NCBI GenBank assembly: GCA_005502445.1
Contig: SCPB01000009.1
Coordinates: 1-63,969, forward strand
DNA length: 63,969 nt
Direction of reading: 5' to 3'
Source of the DNA: Microbacteriaceae bacterium X2B
GTDB lineage: Bacteria; Actinomycetota; Actinomycetes; Actinomycetales; Microbacteriaceae
Shown here: piece after piece, positions 37,025 to 45,267 of the stretch
Layout of the letters: every line of letters starts with the position of its first letter
Position numbering within the stretch: position 1 is the stretch's first letter
Program-made: the position numbers and the translations under genes
Notes under the pieces: model-generated
Told to the model about the DNA's origin: nothing
The model's input: only the letters and a program-made list of their open reading frames with translations
Database searches by the model: none

Positions 37025-37049
37025 CGTCGTGCGATAACGTGCGATAGCG
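37025..37049 (+). repeat. Right arm-type site (probable integrase binding)
   Basis: CGTCGTGCGAT, then AAC, then GTGCGATAGCG: the counterpart of the left arm repeat (29606-29631), with a 3-nt instead of 4-nt spacer. It lies just upstream of the int ATG and overlaps its likely promoter. Confidence 0.65.
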
Positions 37050-37180
37050 GACGGCTATTCGTGTCTCAGCGTGTCCACTCGTGACTCTATCACCGAGGGG
37101 GCCGCATGCCAGTAAATACGCGGCATCGGGGCGGTTTGGCCCGTCGTTCCGGGGGAGTGACAAGAGGGGCGCTGTACTAA

Positions 37181-37215
37181 TTCGATCCCAGTATCGCCCA
37201 CTAAGAAACCCCCGG
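37181..37215 (+). repeat. attR core
   Basis: TTCGATCCCAGTATCGCCCA plus C, a T/A mismatch, and 13 more identical bases, copying 29541-29575. Upstream bases do not continue the tRNA, so this is the truncated copy left by integration. Confidence 0.92.
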
Positions 37216-37229
37216 AAACCCGGGGGTTT
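37206..37229 (+). terminator. Original chromosomal terminator of the tRNA cluster, displaced to attR
   Basis: AAACCCCCGG / CCGGGGGTTT stem with loop AAAC and a following T-run. It resembles the terminator at attL and was probably directly behind tRNA-Val before integration. Confidence 0.85.
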
Positions 37230-37393
37230 TCTGCTTCTCCGGGGGTGTCGTGAGACATTCGTGGGACTGGCAGAACGCGAAAAACGGCGGACGGGTGGTC
37301 CGAAGACCCCCGCCCTCCACGAGCATCCATGTCGGATGTCCTGCTTAGCCTCATCCTGCGGTGGCCGGACTGCTCGACTCTGAGAGGCACCGC

Positions 37394-38023
37394 GTGAGCG
37401 ACTGGCACCCGATCCTCGCCGCCGTGGAACACGAACCCGGCGTCTGGATTCTGACCTCGCAGCGGGACGCCTACGCCGTCGTGCGTCTCATCGAGATCGC
37501 AGGGGAACGCGGCTACCGGGCAACCACCTTCGAGCAGCCACGACAACTCATCGGCTACCGGCGCACCCTCCGCGGCGCGTGCGAGCTCGCACACTCCGCC
37601 TGGATCAGGCAGCACGGCCCCCACCCAGACCCTGCCACGATCTACCCGGATCTGTCGGGCAACCGTGGTCCACGGACTCGTTCCCGAGCCGGACAATCCG
37701 TACGAGCCGGCGGGCCACGCCCTTGCAGTGCTGCGCATCGCCGGGAACACGGTCGGGTATCTGGAACGTGCACACGCCCTCGAGTACCGCGACGTGGTTC
37801 ACCGCTTGGTCAGCTCAGGAATCGTGCCACAGGCTGGCGTTCGAGTATGGGCCGTCACCCGATTCAGCAGCAAACGCGGCCGCGACGAGCTCAAGGCATC
37901 GATCCGCCTGAATATTCGTTCGTCGGGCGACATCTTGCCGGTCAATCCCGCACCGTCGACCCCGCACGCACTCATCCCCCCGGGCCGATCCCTGCAGGTG
38001 ACGGGCGAAGCAGACCACCTTGA
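37394..38023 (+). CDS. Small protein of unknown function with doubtful C-terminal extension
   Basis: The first 90 or so residues look like a genuine compact protein (SDWHPILAAVEHEPGVWILT, ERGYRATTFEQ, LIGYRRTLRGACELAHSAW), with GAGAGGCACC before the GTG. From about residue 95 the sequence becomes Arg/Gly/Pro-rich, typical of wrong-frame reading, and overlaps the next gene in another frame. A lost stop or a frameshift is likely; the true protein probably ends near 37670. Function unknown. Confidence 0.5.
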   Translation: MSDWHPILAAVEHEPGVWILTSQRDAYAVVRLIEIAGERGYRATTFEQPRQLIGYRRTLRGACELAHSAWIRQHGPHPDPATIYPDLSGNRGPRTRSRAGQSVRAGGPRPCSAAHRREHGRVSGTCTRPRVPRRGSPLGQLRNRATGWRSSMGRHPIQQQTRPRRAQGIDPPEYSFVGRHLAGQSRTVDPARTHPPGPIPAGDGRSRPP

Positions 38024-38582
38024 CGTCATCGCGCCGTACGTCGGTGATCCGGCCGGCGAGCCCATAGTGGCGACGTTGCATCCGATCGACGTTCACAAGG
38101 CTCGATCTACTGACACCGTGCTCGAGGTGCGACTTGACGATCATCGAGTCGGCCAACTGCCACCGGCCACATCCTCAAGTCTGCTACCGCTGGTTCGCGA
38201 GGCGGAGAAGCTGGGCCGGATCACGGCAGCCTGGGCCAAGGTGAAGGGCTCCCGGTTCGCCGCGGACGTCACCCTGCAAGCGCAGAAGGCCGAGGAAGTG
38301 CCCAACTCCTGGCCAACAGCAAATGACACGATCCCACGCGTATCTTCGAACGCTGGCCCCGTCCCAGGAGCTTATGTGGCACAGCGAGAACTCGTTCCTC
38401 CGCCGACGAGTGGGCTATCGGGCTGGGTCGTGGTGCTCGGTGTCGCGGCGATCCTCATCCTTGCGTCAATCCCCGCCGTGGGGCCGATCTTCTTCATCGG
38501 CGGCGCGGTCGGACTCATCTACTGGTACATCGCGGCGAAACGGCAAGCTCCACGTGGCGCTCCTCGAACGATCGGACACTGA
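37665..38582 (+). CDS. HIRAN-like domain protein with a C-terminal membrane segment
   Basis: Protein of 305 aa from GTG 37665. The start region VPEPDNPYEPAGHALAV followed by GNTVGYLERAHALEY matches the HIRAN core, a DNA-end or damage-recognition fold often tied to repair or mobile elements. The usual first strand of HIRAN seems to be missing, so the gene may be 5'-truncated or start upstream by a frameshift. A middle domain follows, then a polar linker and a hydrophobic hairpin (WVVVLGVAAILILASI, FFIGGAVGLIYWYIAAK). No ribosome binding site is visible. Confidence 0.55.
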   Translation: MVHGLVPEPDNPYEPAGHALAVLRIAGNTVGYLERAHALEYRDVVHRLVSSGIVPQAGVRVWAVTRFSSKRGRDELKASIRLNIRSSGDILPVNPAPSTPHALIPPGRSLQVTGEADHLDVIAPYVGDPAGEPIVATLHPIDVHKARSTDTVLEVRLDDHRVGQLPPATSSSLLPLVREAEKLGRITAAWAKVKGSRFAADVTLQAQKAEEVPNSWPTANDTIPRVSSNAGPVPGAYVAQRELVPPPTSGLSGWVVVLGVAAILILASIPAVGPIFFIGGAVGLIYWYIAAKRQAPRGAPRTIGH

Positions 38583-38953
38583 TCCATGCGCCGTTTCCAG
38601 CGCCACGCGTGTGCTCGGGGCGCAACACGATGTCGACGACACCGGTGGAGTCCGGTCAGGGCACAACCCCCGGTGTGCGGTGTCGGCTGCGCTACCAACC
38701 TTCGTCGAGCGTGATCGCGGATTAGGGAGGGCAACGCTGCGCAATGAGCAATGTGTGGACGGGAGGGGCGATCCTGGCCAGTGCCATCGTCGATTCAGGG
38801 CATGTCCGTTCGCCTGCAACGTCGGCGTCGAGGATCATGACGTCGACCTGCGGCGTCGGCACCGCGCGGGCCAAGCCGTGTTCGAAGGCCAGGCTCGATT
38901 CCCCGGCGCCCAACCACCTGACCCGCTTCGGCGGATGCGGCCGAACGACGACG
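38583..38953. other. Stretch without a confident gene
   Basis: About 370 bp of mixed composition between the HIRAN-like gene and the DsbA-like gene. A 63-codon minus-strand frame (38722-38913) containing VDVMILDADVAGE faintly recalls a response-regulator receiver domain, too short to call; it may be gene debris. Confidence 0.4.
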
Positions 38954-39619
38954 TCAACGATCTAGTTCCGCTTCGATCGCTTCTCGAAGGTCCTCGAACG
39001 CGGCCAGCTGCACCTTCTGATCATTGACGAAGAAGGTCGGGGTGGAGTCGACGCCGAGTTCGACGCCATCATCGAAGTCCGACTCGACCCGCTGCAGGGT
39101 TGCCGGATCCGCGACGGCGGCGTCGTACTCGGTCAGATCAAGACCGAGGTCCTCGGCGAACTGACGAAACAGTGGCGCCCGTGACTCCTGCGCCTCGCCC
39201 CAATCCTTCTGAGTTTCGAACATACGCGTGTACATCTCCTCGAGCAGTCCTTGCTGCGCAGCCGCCTCCACCGCGACCGCAGCGTTCTTCGAGTTGAAAT
39301 GTCCGGGCAGCGGGAAATAACGGATGGCGAACGTCACCTGGCCGGAGAACTTCTCGCGCAGATCCTCCACTACCGGGTAGAAAGCACCGCAGGCCTCGCA
39401 TTCGAAGTCGAGGAATTCCACTACGGTTACCGAACCGTCGTCGGCGTCATCCAGAATGCGGGTGTCGTCCCGGATAGCGGACGCCGGCCCGGCCCCGGAC
39501 CCGACATCCGCTTCGGGGCGAGACTGCTGGGCCTGCACAATCGCGATGAAGATGAACGCGGCCACAACGAGAATAAGCACGCCGCTGAATCCGATGGCAA
39601 CTTTGGTGTTGGTATTCAT
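38954..39619 (-). CDS. DsbA-like membrane-anchored thiol-disulfide oxidoreductase
   Basis: Protein of 221 aa. One N-terminal transmembrane anchor (about 9-29), a short polar linker, then a thioredoxin/DsbA-fold domain with FLDFECEACGAFYP (active site C74EAC77), the helical insert typical of DsbA, and the cis-Pro loop GVDSTPTFFVN. It would act outside the membrane to introduce disulfides. The ATG at 39619 has GGAGAG upstream. The VKOR homologue 1.9 kb away is the natural partner for reoxidising it. The soluble domain is more acidic and lower in GC than the core genome. Confidence 0.85.
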   Translation of the reverse strand: MNTNTKVAIGFSGVLILVVAAFIFIAIVQAQQSRPEADVGSGAGPASAIRDDTRILDDADDGSVTVVEFLDFECEACGAFYPVVEDLREKFSGQVTFAIRYFPLPGHFNSKNAAVAVEAAAQQGLLEEMYTRMFETQKDWGEAQESRAPLFRQFAEDLGLDLTEYDAAVADPATLQRVESDFDDGVELGVDSTPTFFVNDQKVQLAAFEDLREAIEAELDR

Positions 39620-39751
39620 GTTTGGGTCTCTCCGAAGCTAATGGGACACATCAGGTTGAGCGCGCCCGCAGGTGCTCGGAGCGCGCAGAGAAGGACGGCA
39701 CGAGCAAAAGAGGCACGCAGACGCGCCCTGAGCTTCTGTGCCGGCTCGTGC

Positions 39752-40198
39752 CTATGTGCGGCTGATGCCGAGAGCGACCAGGCTGGGCCGTGCGACAGTG
39801 GCTGGCGCGGTGGAACCCGCCCCGATAAAGACCACGCGAAGAGGTAGCGTGACGTCGCTCAACCACCCGAACAGGTTCGCCCGCCAGGCGCGAGCGGCCA
39901 TGAGCGCGAGGCCCAGTGCGCAGGAGGCGATCAGTGCGATGCAGCCCATGACCAGGCCCACGGCGATGTCCTCACCAGCGATATCCGGATGTGCGCCGCT
40001 GCTGGCGGCGAACGATTGACGGGCCGGGTCGAACTCCGCGAGAACCGTGTGGCTGAACTCGCCCTGGGCGGTCTGAGCGTGATGTACGGCCAGCAAGCCC
40101 AGAACGACCAATACGAGAACCAGGATGGTGGTGACGAGTCGCGTCGGCGCCGCCGTGCTGGGCGGAGCTTTGAGGCGAAAGACAAGGGGAAGTCTCAT
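39752..40198 (-). CDS. Small membrane protein, DUF6153-like
   Basis: Protein of 148 aa with two hydrophobic segments, about 22-42 (VTTILVLVLVVLGLLAVHH) and about 86-110 (VGLVMGCIALIASCALGLAL), the layout of DUF6153-type proteins found near metal-related genes in actinobacterial islands. Assignment is tentative. The ATG overlaps the stop of the broken ArsR gene (ATGA), so it was once its downstream partner. An inverted repeat GGCACGAGC/GCTCGTGCC (39697-39705, 39744-39752) lies at its 3' end and may terminate transcription. Confidence 0.5.
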   Translation of the reverse strand: MRLPLVFRLKAPPSTAAPTRLVTTILVLVLVVLGLLAVHHAQTAQGEFSHTVLAEFDPARQSFAASSGAHPDIAGEDIAVGLVMGCIALIASCALGLALMAARAWRANLFGWLSDVTLPLRVVFIGAGSTAPATVARPSLVALGISRT

Positions 40199-40681
40199 CG
40201 GGTCAATGCTACTTCGCTGTCGGGGCGACCACGAGCGCGGCACCGCGGCTCGGACGGGCGTGGGAATTCGGATTCGCCAGTGGGATGAAGAAGCACGGTG
40301 TTTCCGACACGCTCGAGGGCCAGTACGAGGAGGACTGACTGGCACCTGCGAGTCCGCAAGCGCGTAGTAGGCGATCCTGCCATCGCGCTTGACGTTCACG
40401 ATCCGGTGCCTGCGAAGAGGACGGAGTGCGGTGGGAAATTGCTAACTTGCTCAGCCACATCACGGCGGCGATGTCCCCACTGCCCTACGGCCGGCCAATA
40501 AGGCGGTCAGAGCACTGACCCGGCCGGGATCGCCGAGCAAGCTGAACACGTCGGCCAAGTCGACGATCTCCTGCGGCCCAGGCCTGCTCGCTCGGGCCTG
40601 CGCGACCTGCTCAGGGCGCAGCGGCCTCGGCACCTCGCCGTTGTGGCCGTGCGAGCGCGTCTGATCGTCGATGATTTTCAC
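40195..40681 (-). pseudogene. ArsR-family metal regulator, broken by frameshifts
   Basis: Read across three frames it gives a full ArsR/SmtB-type repressor: IVDLADVFSLLGDPGRVSALTALLAG, then DIAAV and the recognition helix region SHAL-like, then HRIVNVKRDGRIAYYALADSQV, then VLLVLALERVGNTVLLH. The frame changes near 40475 (one base lost), near 40428 (one base gained) and near 40336 (one base gained). Because later segments return to clear ArsR sequence each time, this is decay of a real gene. GTG start at 40681. Sequencing error is less likely given the equally broken neighbour. Confidence 0.75.
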
Positions 40682-40700
40682 GCTGCTCGCCTGTCTCCGT

Positions 40701-41392
40701 TCAGAGGGGGTTGGTGCGCTCCTCGAGCGCGGACGACTCGCACTTGTATCGTTGCATGCTCGATCTGGTACCGGTCAGGGAACACGGTCGGCACCGAGTC
40801 GAGGACTTCGTGATAGTCACGATCGCCCGCGATGACGACGTGCCCGCTCGCAGACTATCTCCCCGAAGCGATCGTCCACACATGAAAATCGTGCACCTCG
40901 ATCACGCCGTCGGTAGCCCGCAGTGCGGCGCGCAGTTCATCCATATCGGTATCGTGCGGGCGGCCTCCAGCAGAGTTCGCAATGCCTTCCGTGTCAGATT
41001 CCAAGCGCGCGGCAGGATGAACAGGCCGATGTCGATGAGGTTGATGACCAGCCCGATGGTGGCGACGATCAGCAGGGAGCACCGGGGTTCTCCGGTGGTT
41101 CGCTGAAGCGCGTACTGCCCCGAGGAGGACGTATCCGATCAAGTCGATACAGGCCGCAAGCGCGCAATGAGGTGGCGGGCAGTTCGCGAGTCTAGTGGTC
41201 GCCAACGCCCCCGCGCCCGAGCACGTCCGTTCACAGGTGGCCGACGCCGGAGATCACGGCGAGCGAGTTGATGGCGAATTCGACGACGAGGGCGACCGGC
41301 ATGTAGCTGCCGGCCAATGCGAAGGCGATGACCAGCGGGCGGCGATGCTTCCCGCCCGCGTTCGGCGGCGAATGCGAATGGCCGGCACCCAG
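40701..41392 (-). pseudogene. Cation diffusion facilitator (CDF) metal efflux gene, broken
   Basis: Fragments in different frames add up to a CDF transporter. The N terminus is GAGHSHSPPNAGGKHRRP with ALAGSYMPVALVVEFAINSLAVISGVGHL, interrupted by TGA (41233-41231) exactly before TDVLG. Then come LIVATIGLVINLIDIGLF, DTDMDELRAALRATDGVIEV and HDFHVWTIASGR, a TAG stop (40857-40855), GHVVIAGDRDYHEVLDSV, and the C terminus ESSALEERTNPL in yet another frame. The expected initiator reads CTG. It precedes the ArsR remnant by 19 nt, so the pair was a metal-efflux operon. Confidence 0.8.
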
Positions 41393-41474
41393 GGCGCGCT
41401 AACCGACAACCGTTTGAGGGATCATATGGACAGCATTGCACGCATTGGAAGTGCCCGCACTGTCTCGTCGTCTG

Positions 41475-41480
41475 TACGCT
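41475..41480 (+). promoter_or_regulatory. -10 hexamer of the VKOR-like gene (leaderless arrangement)
   Basis: TACGCT, spacer TGAGGG, then GTG at 41487. Confidence 0.5.
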
Positions 41481-41486
41481 TGAGGG

Positions 41487-42131
41487 GTGACTGCGGGAGT
41501 GAGTGCGGGCCGGAGTGCCAGCAGCGAGACAATGCCAGAGAACGACCCTCCTCGTCGTTCGGTGATCCCCCTGGCCGTGATCCTGCTCGTGACGGGCGCA
41601 ATCGGTTGGTTCGCCGCCGTGACCTTGCTCGTTGAGCGCGTTCGCGGCCTGCAGAACCCCGGTCAATCACTCAGCTGCGACATCAGCCCCTTCGTATCCT
41701 GCGGGGCACTCTTTGACCGCTGGCAGGCCTCCCTCCTCGGCTTCCCCAATCCGATTCTCGGGGTGGCCGGATTCGTGGCACCGATCGCAGTCGCTGTCGG
41801 CCTGCTCACCGGTGCGCGGTTTAGCTCCTGGTACTGGCAGCTGTTCACCATCGGCGTCTTCGCCGCCTGGCTTTTCGTGACGTGGCTGTACATTCAGAGC
41901 GTCTATGCGATCGGGGTCCTCTGCCCGTACTGCATGCTGGTCTGGGCCGTGACGATTCCAATGTGGTGGTATCTGTTGGCGTGGGGCCTCAAGCACGGCA
42001 CCCTCTTCGGGACAGGCACGCGCCATGTCGGGGAGAAGCTCTTCCCCTTCGCCTTGGTGCTCGTGCTCGCCAACTACTCCGTGATCGTGCTCAGCATCGT
42101 CGTACGGTTCCCCTCGATCTTCGCGTTCTAG
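41487..42131 (+). CDS. Vitamin K epoxide reductase (VKOR) family protein
   Basis: Polytopic membrane protein of 214 aa with about five hydrophobic segments. The active CxxC lies in VLCPYCMLVW (C146, C149) and the loop cysteine pair in SLSCDISPFVSC (C64, C72). Bacterial VKORs take electrons from DsbA-like proteins and pass them to quinones, replacing DsbB; the DsbA-like gene nearby fits this. The GTG 41487 is preferred because TACGCT lies 6 nt upstream; an ATG at residue 16 is an alternative. Lower GC than the core genes. Confidence 0.85.
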   Translation: MTAGVSAGRSASSETMPENDPPRRSVIPLAVILLVTGAIGWFAAVTLLVERVRGLQNPGQSLSCDISPFVSCGALFDRWQASLLGFPNPILGVAGFVAPIAVAVGLLTGARFSSWYWQLFTIGVFAAWLFVTWLYIQSVYAIGVLCPYCMLVWAVTIPMWWYLLAWGLKHGTLFGTGTRHVGEKLFPFALVLVLANYSVIVLSIVVRFPSIFAF

Positions 42132-42587
42132 ACCTTACGAAATATCGAGTTGCTGCCCGCCGCCTGGGCCGCGGGTTCCGGGGCGGGTCACATGTTCGTA
42201 GTGCCCCATACCTGAGGGATCCCAGCTGGACACGCATAATGTCTAGCGTCACGCTGATGAGCGCGGCGCGTGTATCCGTCGTCTGCCACCGGGCGTCACA
42301 AGCCGCAAGAGGCAAGCGAGCGTACGCATCGGTTGCCGATACCGGCCGCCCGGCCACGACTCGGCCGGGTTTGGAGCCCGTGAGGTTGTCTGTCCGGCGG
42401 TCGCCGACGGGTCTGGGTCTGGGTCAGCGTAGTAGGAGTCCTCGGTCTCGATCAGGATGCGGTGGCCCATAGGTCTTCATGTGGTCGGGCATTTGCCGCG
42501 CAGGGAAAGCCGCCGCTGAGGCCGGGTTCTCTCGTTTTCGCCGCCGGTAGGCTGGGGCGGTCCCGCCCACGCCCCAGAAGGAGCCCC
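42132..42587. other. Gap between the island and thrS
   Basis: About 455 bp. A short minus-strand frame starting at 42470 ([18 protein letters not shown]) looks protein-like for about 25 codons but then degrades, probably debris. TAGGCT (42548-42553) is the likely -10 for thrS, with AAGGAG before its GTG. The change in composition near 42.5 kb probably marks the island edge. Confidence 0.45.
42548..42553 (+). promoter_or_regulatory. -10 hexamer of the thrS operon
   Basis: TAGGCT, 34 nt before the GTG start; the leader is short, so no T-box element is present. Confidence 0.5.
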
Positions 42588-44600
42588 GTGTCCGAGCACG
42601 CCGCCGAGTCGTCCACCGCCGTCCCCGAGGCGATCGTGGCAGAGACGACGACCGACGGCTTCGGGCTCTTCACCGACCGCTCCGTCGTCGCGATGCGCGT
42701 CGACGGCGAGCTGCGCGACCTCGCCCACCGCGTCGAGCCCGGCACCCGCGTCGAGCCCGTGACGATCGGCAGCCCCGATGGCCTCGCGATCCTCCGGCAC
42801 TCGGCCGCGCACGTCCTCGCCCAGGCCGTGCAGTCGATCAACCCCGAGGCGAAGCTCGGAATCGGCCCGCCCGTGACCGACGGCTTCTACTACGACTTCG
42901 ACGTCGCATCCCCGTTCACGACCGACGACTTCGCGGCCCTCAGCAAGGCGATGGAGCGCATCGTCCGTCAGGGGCAGCGGTTCATCCGCCGCGTCGTCAC
43001 CGAGGACGAGGCCCGTGCCGAGCTCGCGAGCGAGCCGTACAAGCTCGAGCTCATCGGGCTCAAGGGCGCGGCGGCCGACGGAGCCGACGGCGAGAGCGTC
43101 GAGGTCGGGGGCGCCGAGCTCACGATCTACGACAACGTCGACCCCAAGACCGGCGAGGTGCACTGGAAGGACCTCTGCCGCGGCCCGCACCTTCCTAACA
43201 CGCGCATGATCGGCAACGGCTGGGCGCTCATGCGCGTCGCGGCCGCGTACTGGCGCGGGTCGGAGAAGAACCCGCAGCTGCAGCGCATCTACGGCACCGC
43301 CTGGCCGAGCAAGGACGAGCTGCGGGAGTACCGCTCGCGCCTGGAGGAGGCCGCGAAGCGCGACCATCGCAAGCTCGGCGTCGAGCTCGACCTCTTCAGC
43401 TTCCCCGACGAGATCGGCTCGGGGCTCTCGGTCTTCCACCCCAAGGGCGGCATCATCCGCGCCGAGATCGAGAACTACATGCGCCAGCGCCTGCTCGAGA
43501 ACGGCTACGAGCTCGTCTACTCGCCCCACATCACCAAGGGGCAGCTGTTCGAGACGAGCGGCCACCTGCAGTGGTACGAGGAGGGCATGTTCCCGGCGAT
43601 GCACCTCGACGAGGAGCGCGACGCCGAGGGCAACATCACCAAGCAGGGGCAGAACTACTACCTCAAGCCGATGAACTGCCCGTTCCACAACCTGATCTTC
43701 CGCGCGCGCGGCCGAAGCTACCGCGAGCTGCCCCTGCGCCTCGCCGAGTTCGGCACCGTCTACCGCTACGAGAAGAGCGGCACGCTCTCGGGCCTCACCC
43801 GCGTGCGCGGCCTCACGCAGGACGACGCCCACATCTACGTCACGCCCGACCAGGTGAAGGCCGAGGTCGCGAGCCAGCTCGAGTTCGTGCTCGAGACGCT
43901 GCGCGGCTACGGCCTCGACGACTTCTACCTCGAGCTGTCGACGAAGAACCCCGACAAGTACGTCGGCAGCGACGAGGTCTGGGAGCAGGCGACCGAGACC
44001 CTCCGCGAGGTCGCGACCGAGTCGGGCCTCGAGCTCGTCGCCGACCCGGGCGGCGCCGCGTTCTACGGCCCGAAGATCTCGGTGCAGGCGCGCGACGCGA
44101 TCGGCCGTACCTGGCAGCTCTCGACCGTGCAGCTCGACTTCAACCAGCCCGAGCGCTTCGAACTCGAGTACGCCGCCTCCGACGGCTCGCGCCAGCGCCC
44201 GATCATGATCCACCGCGCGCTCCTCGGCTCGATCGAGCGCTTCTTCGCCATCCTGCTCGAGCACTACGCGGGAGCGTTCCCGGCCTGGCTCTCGCCCGTG
44301 CAGGTCGTCGGCATCCCCGTCGCCGAGGAGTACGCCCCCTACCTCGACAAGGTGATCGCCCGACTGCGCACCGCGGGGGTGCGCGCCGAGGTCGACCACT
44401 CCGACGACCGGATGCAGAAGAAGATCCGCACCCACACGACCCACAAGGTTCCGTACCTGCTCATCGCGGGCGAGGAGGATCGCGCGAACGGCGCCGTGAG
44501 CTTCCGCTTCCGCGACGGCACGCAGGTCAACGGTGTGCCGGTCGACGACGCGATCGCGCGCATCACCGGCGCCATCGCGAGCCGGTCTGCAGAGCTGTAG
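42588..44600 (+). CDS. thrS: Threonine-tRNA ligase
   Basis: Class II aminoacyl-tRNA synthetase of 670 aa. The N-terminal TGS-like domain (about 25-75: [16 protein letters not shown]) is followed by the editing domain with [14 protein letters not shown]. The catalytic core has [14 protein letters not shown], the zinc-site MNCPFHN, motif 2 [26 protein letters not shown] and motif 3 [26 protein letters not shown]. The C-terminal anticodon-binding domain ends in [13 protein letters not shown]. The GTG 42588 with AAGGAG gives the usual length; a longer in-frame upstream region is Arg-rich and was rejected. First gene of the thrS-HIT pair. Confidence 0.96.
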   Translation: MSEHAAESSTAVPEAIVAETTTDGFGLFTDRSVVAMRVDGELRDLAHRVEPGTRVEPVTIGSPDGLAILRHSAAHVLAQAVQSINPEAKLGIGPPVTDGFYYDFDVASPFTTDDFAALSKAMERIVRQGQRFIRRVVTEDEARAELASEPYKLELIGLKGAAADGADGESVEVGGAELTIYDNVDPKTGEVHWKDLCRGPHLPNTRMIGNGWALMRVAAAYWRGSEKNPQLQRIYGTAWPSKDELREYRSRLEEAAKRDHRKLGVELDLFSFPDEIGSGLSVFHPKGGIIRAEIENYMRQRLLENGYELVYSPHITKGQLFETSGHLQWYEEGMFPAMHLDEERDAEGNITKQGQNYYLKPMNCPFHNLIFRARGRSYRELPLRLAEFGTVYRYEKSGTLSGLTRVRGLTQDDAHIYVTPDQVKAEVASQLEFVLETLRGYGLDDFYLELSTKNPDKYVGSDEVWEQATETLREVATESGLELVADPGGAAFYGPKISVQARDAIGRTWQLSTVQLDFNQPERFELEYAASDGSRQRPIMIHRALLGSIERFFAILLEHYAGAFPAWLSPVQVVGIPVAEEYAPYLDKVIARLRTAGVRAEVDHSDDRMQKKIRTHTTHKVPYLLIAGEEDRANGAVSFRFRDGTQVNGVPVDDAIARITGAIASRSAEL

Positions 44601-44612
44601 GGGGCATCCGCC

Positions 44613-45194
44613 GTGACCGATCAGGATGCCGCTCTCCCGTCGATCGACGGCGTCGAGCCGGAGCCGGGGGCCGCGTTCGCGGCGGTGCCCGACGCCTTCC
44701 AGCGGCTGTGGACGCCCCACCGCCTGGTCTACATCGAGCACGGGCAGCAGCCCGACGACGACGCCTGCCCGTTCTGCCGGGCGCCCGAGCTCGACGACGA
44801 GCAGGCGCTCATCGTGGCCCGCGGCGAGCACGCCTACGTGCTGCTCAACCTGTACCCGTACAACAGCGGTCACCTGCTCGTGTGCCCGTACCGCCACGTC
44901 GCGACCTACGACGAGGCGAGTGCGGAGGAGGTCGCCGAGATCGGCGCGCTCACGCAGATCGCGATGCGAGTGCTCACCACGACGAGCGGCTGCCACGGCT
45001 TCAACATCGGCATGAACCAGGGCCGCATCGCCGGCGCGGGCATCGCCTCGCATCTGCACCAGCACATCGTGCCGCGGTGGGCGCTCGACTCGAACTTCTT
45101 CCCGATCGTCGCGGGCACCAAAGCCGTGCCGCGGCTGCTCGGCGAGGTGCGCGACGAGATCGCGCGCGCCTGGCCCGCGGGTTCGGCGCAGTAG
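44613..45194 (+). CDS. HIT domain protein (Ap4A phosphorylase-like)
   Basis: Histidine-triad hydrolase of 193 aa with CPFC (about 51-54), [45 protein letters not shown] (triad His-x-His-x-His around residue 150) and a conserved C-terminal [15 protein letters not shown]. It corresponds to the thrS-adjacent HIT protein of mycobacteria (Rv2613c type), which cleaves Ap4A with phosphate. Starts 12 nt after thrS. The phospholipid/PIM genes that follow it in mycobacteria are not present; pdxS follows directly. Confidence 0.88.
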   Translation: MTDQDAALPSIDGVEPEPGAAFAAVPDAFQRLWTPHRLVYIEHGQQPDDDACPFCRAPELDDEQALIVARGEHAYVLLNLYPYNSGHLLVCPYRHVATYDEASAEEVAEIGALTQIAMRVLTTTSGCHGFNIGMNQGRIAGAGIASHLHQHIVPRWALDSNFFPIVAGTKAVPRLLGEVRDEIARAWPAGSAQ

Positions 45195-45197
45195 ACT
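45192..45197 (+). promoter_or_regulatory. -10 hexamer of pdxST overlapping the HIT stop codon
   Basis: TAGACT begins with the TAG stop of the HIT gene. The leader to pdxS is about 64 nt and contains a GC-rich inverted repeat, CGCGCGGTATCGCGCG, plus AGAAAGG before the ATG. Confidence 0.5.
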
Positions 45198-45267
45198 TCT
45201 CGCGCCGCCCACTACGAAACCTCGCGCGGTATCGCGCGCCTCGAAGTCCTCAGAAAGGCACACAGCA

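Larger units (their letters stand above)
29541..37200. mobile_element. 7.64-kb tRNA-Val-integrated element, satellite-like
   Basis: Bounded by direct repeats of the tRNA-Val(GAC) 3' end, with a tyrosine integrase next to the right end and a rightward operon of ten overlapping or closely spaced genes (30274-35828): excisionase-like HTH, unknown, primase-polymerase/ATPase, unknown, small-terminase-like HTH, and five unknown genes. No capsid, portal, tail, large terminase, relaxase or FtsK/TraB-type transfer gene is recognisable. The int-xis-pri-terS-like set resembles phage-inducible satellites. A small integrated plasmid is the main alternative. Confidence 0.8.

Noticed and set aside
29541-37200. 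Calling the element a conjugative ICE or a complete prophage
   Set aside because: No relaxase, FtsK/TraB-type translocase, capsid, portal, tail or lysis gene can be recognised in its 7.6 kb.
38722-38913. A response-regulator fragment on the minus strand
   Set aside because: Only about 20 residues look receiver-like and no DNA-binding part follows; too weak to annotate as a gene.
42588-42600. A T-box riboswitch before thrS or alaS
   Set aside because: The leaders after the likely -10 elements are short and lack a T-box-like sequence.
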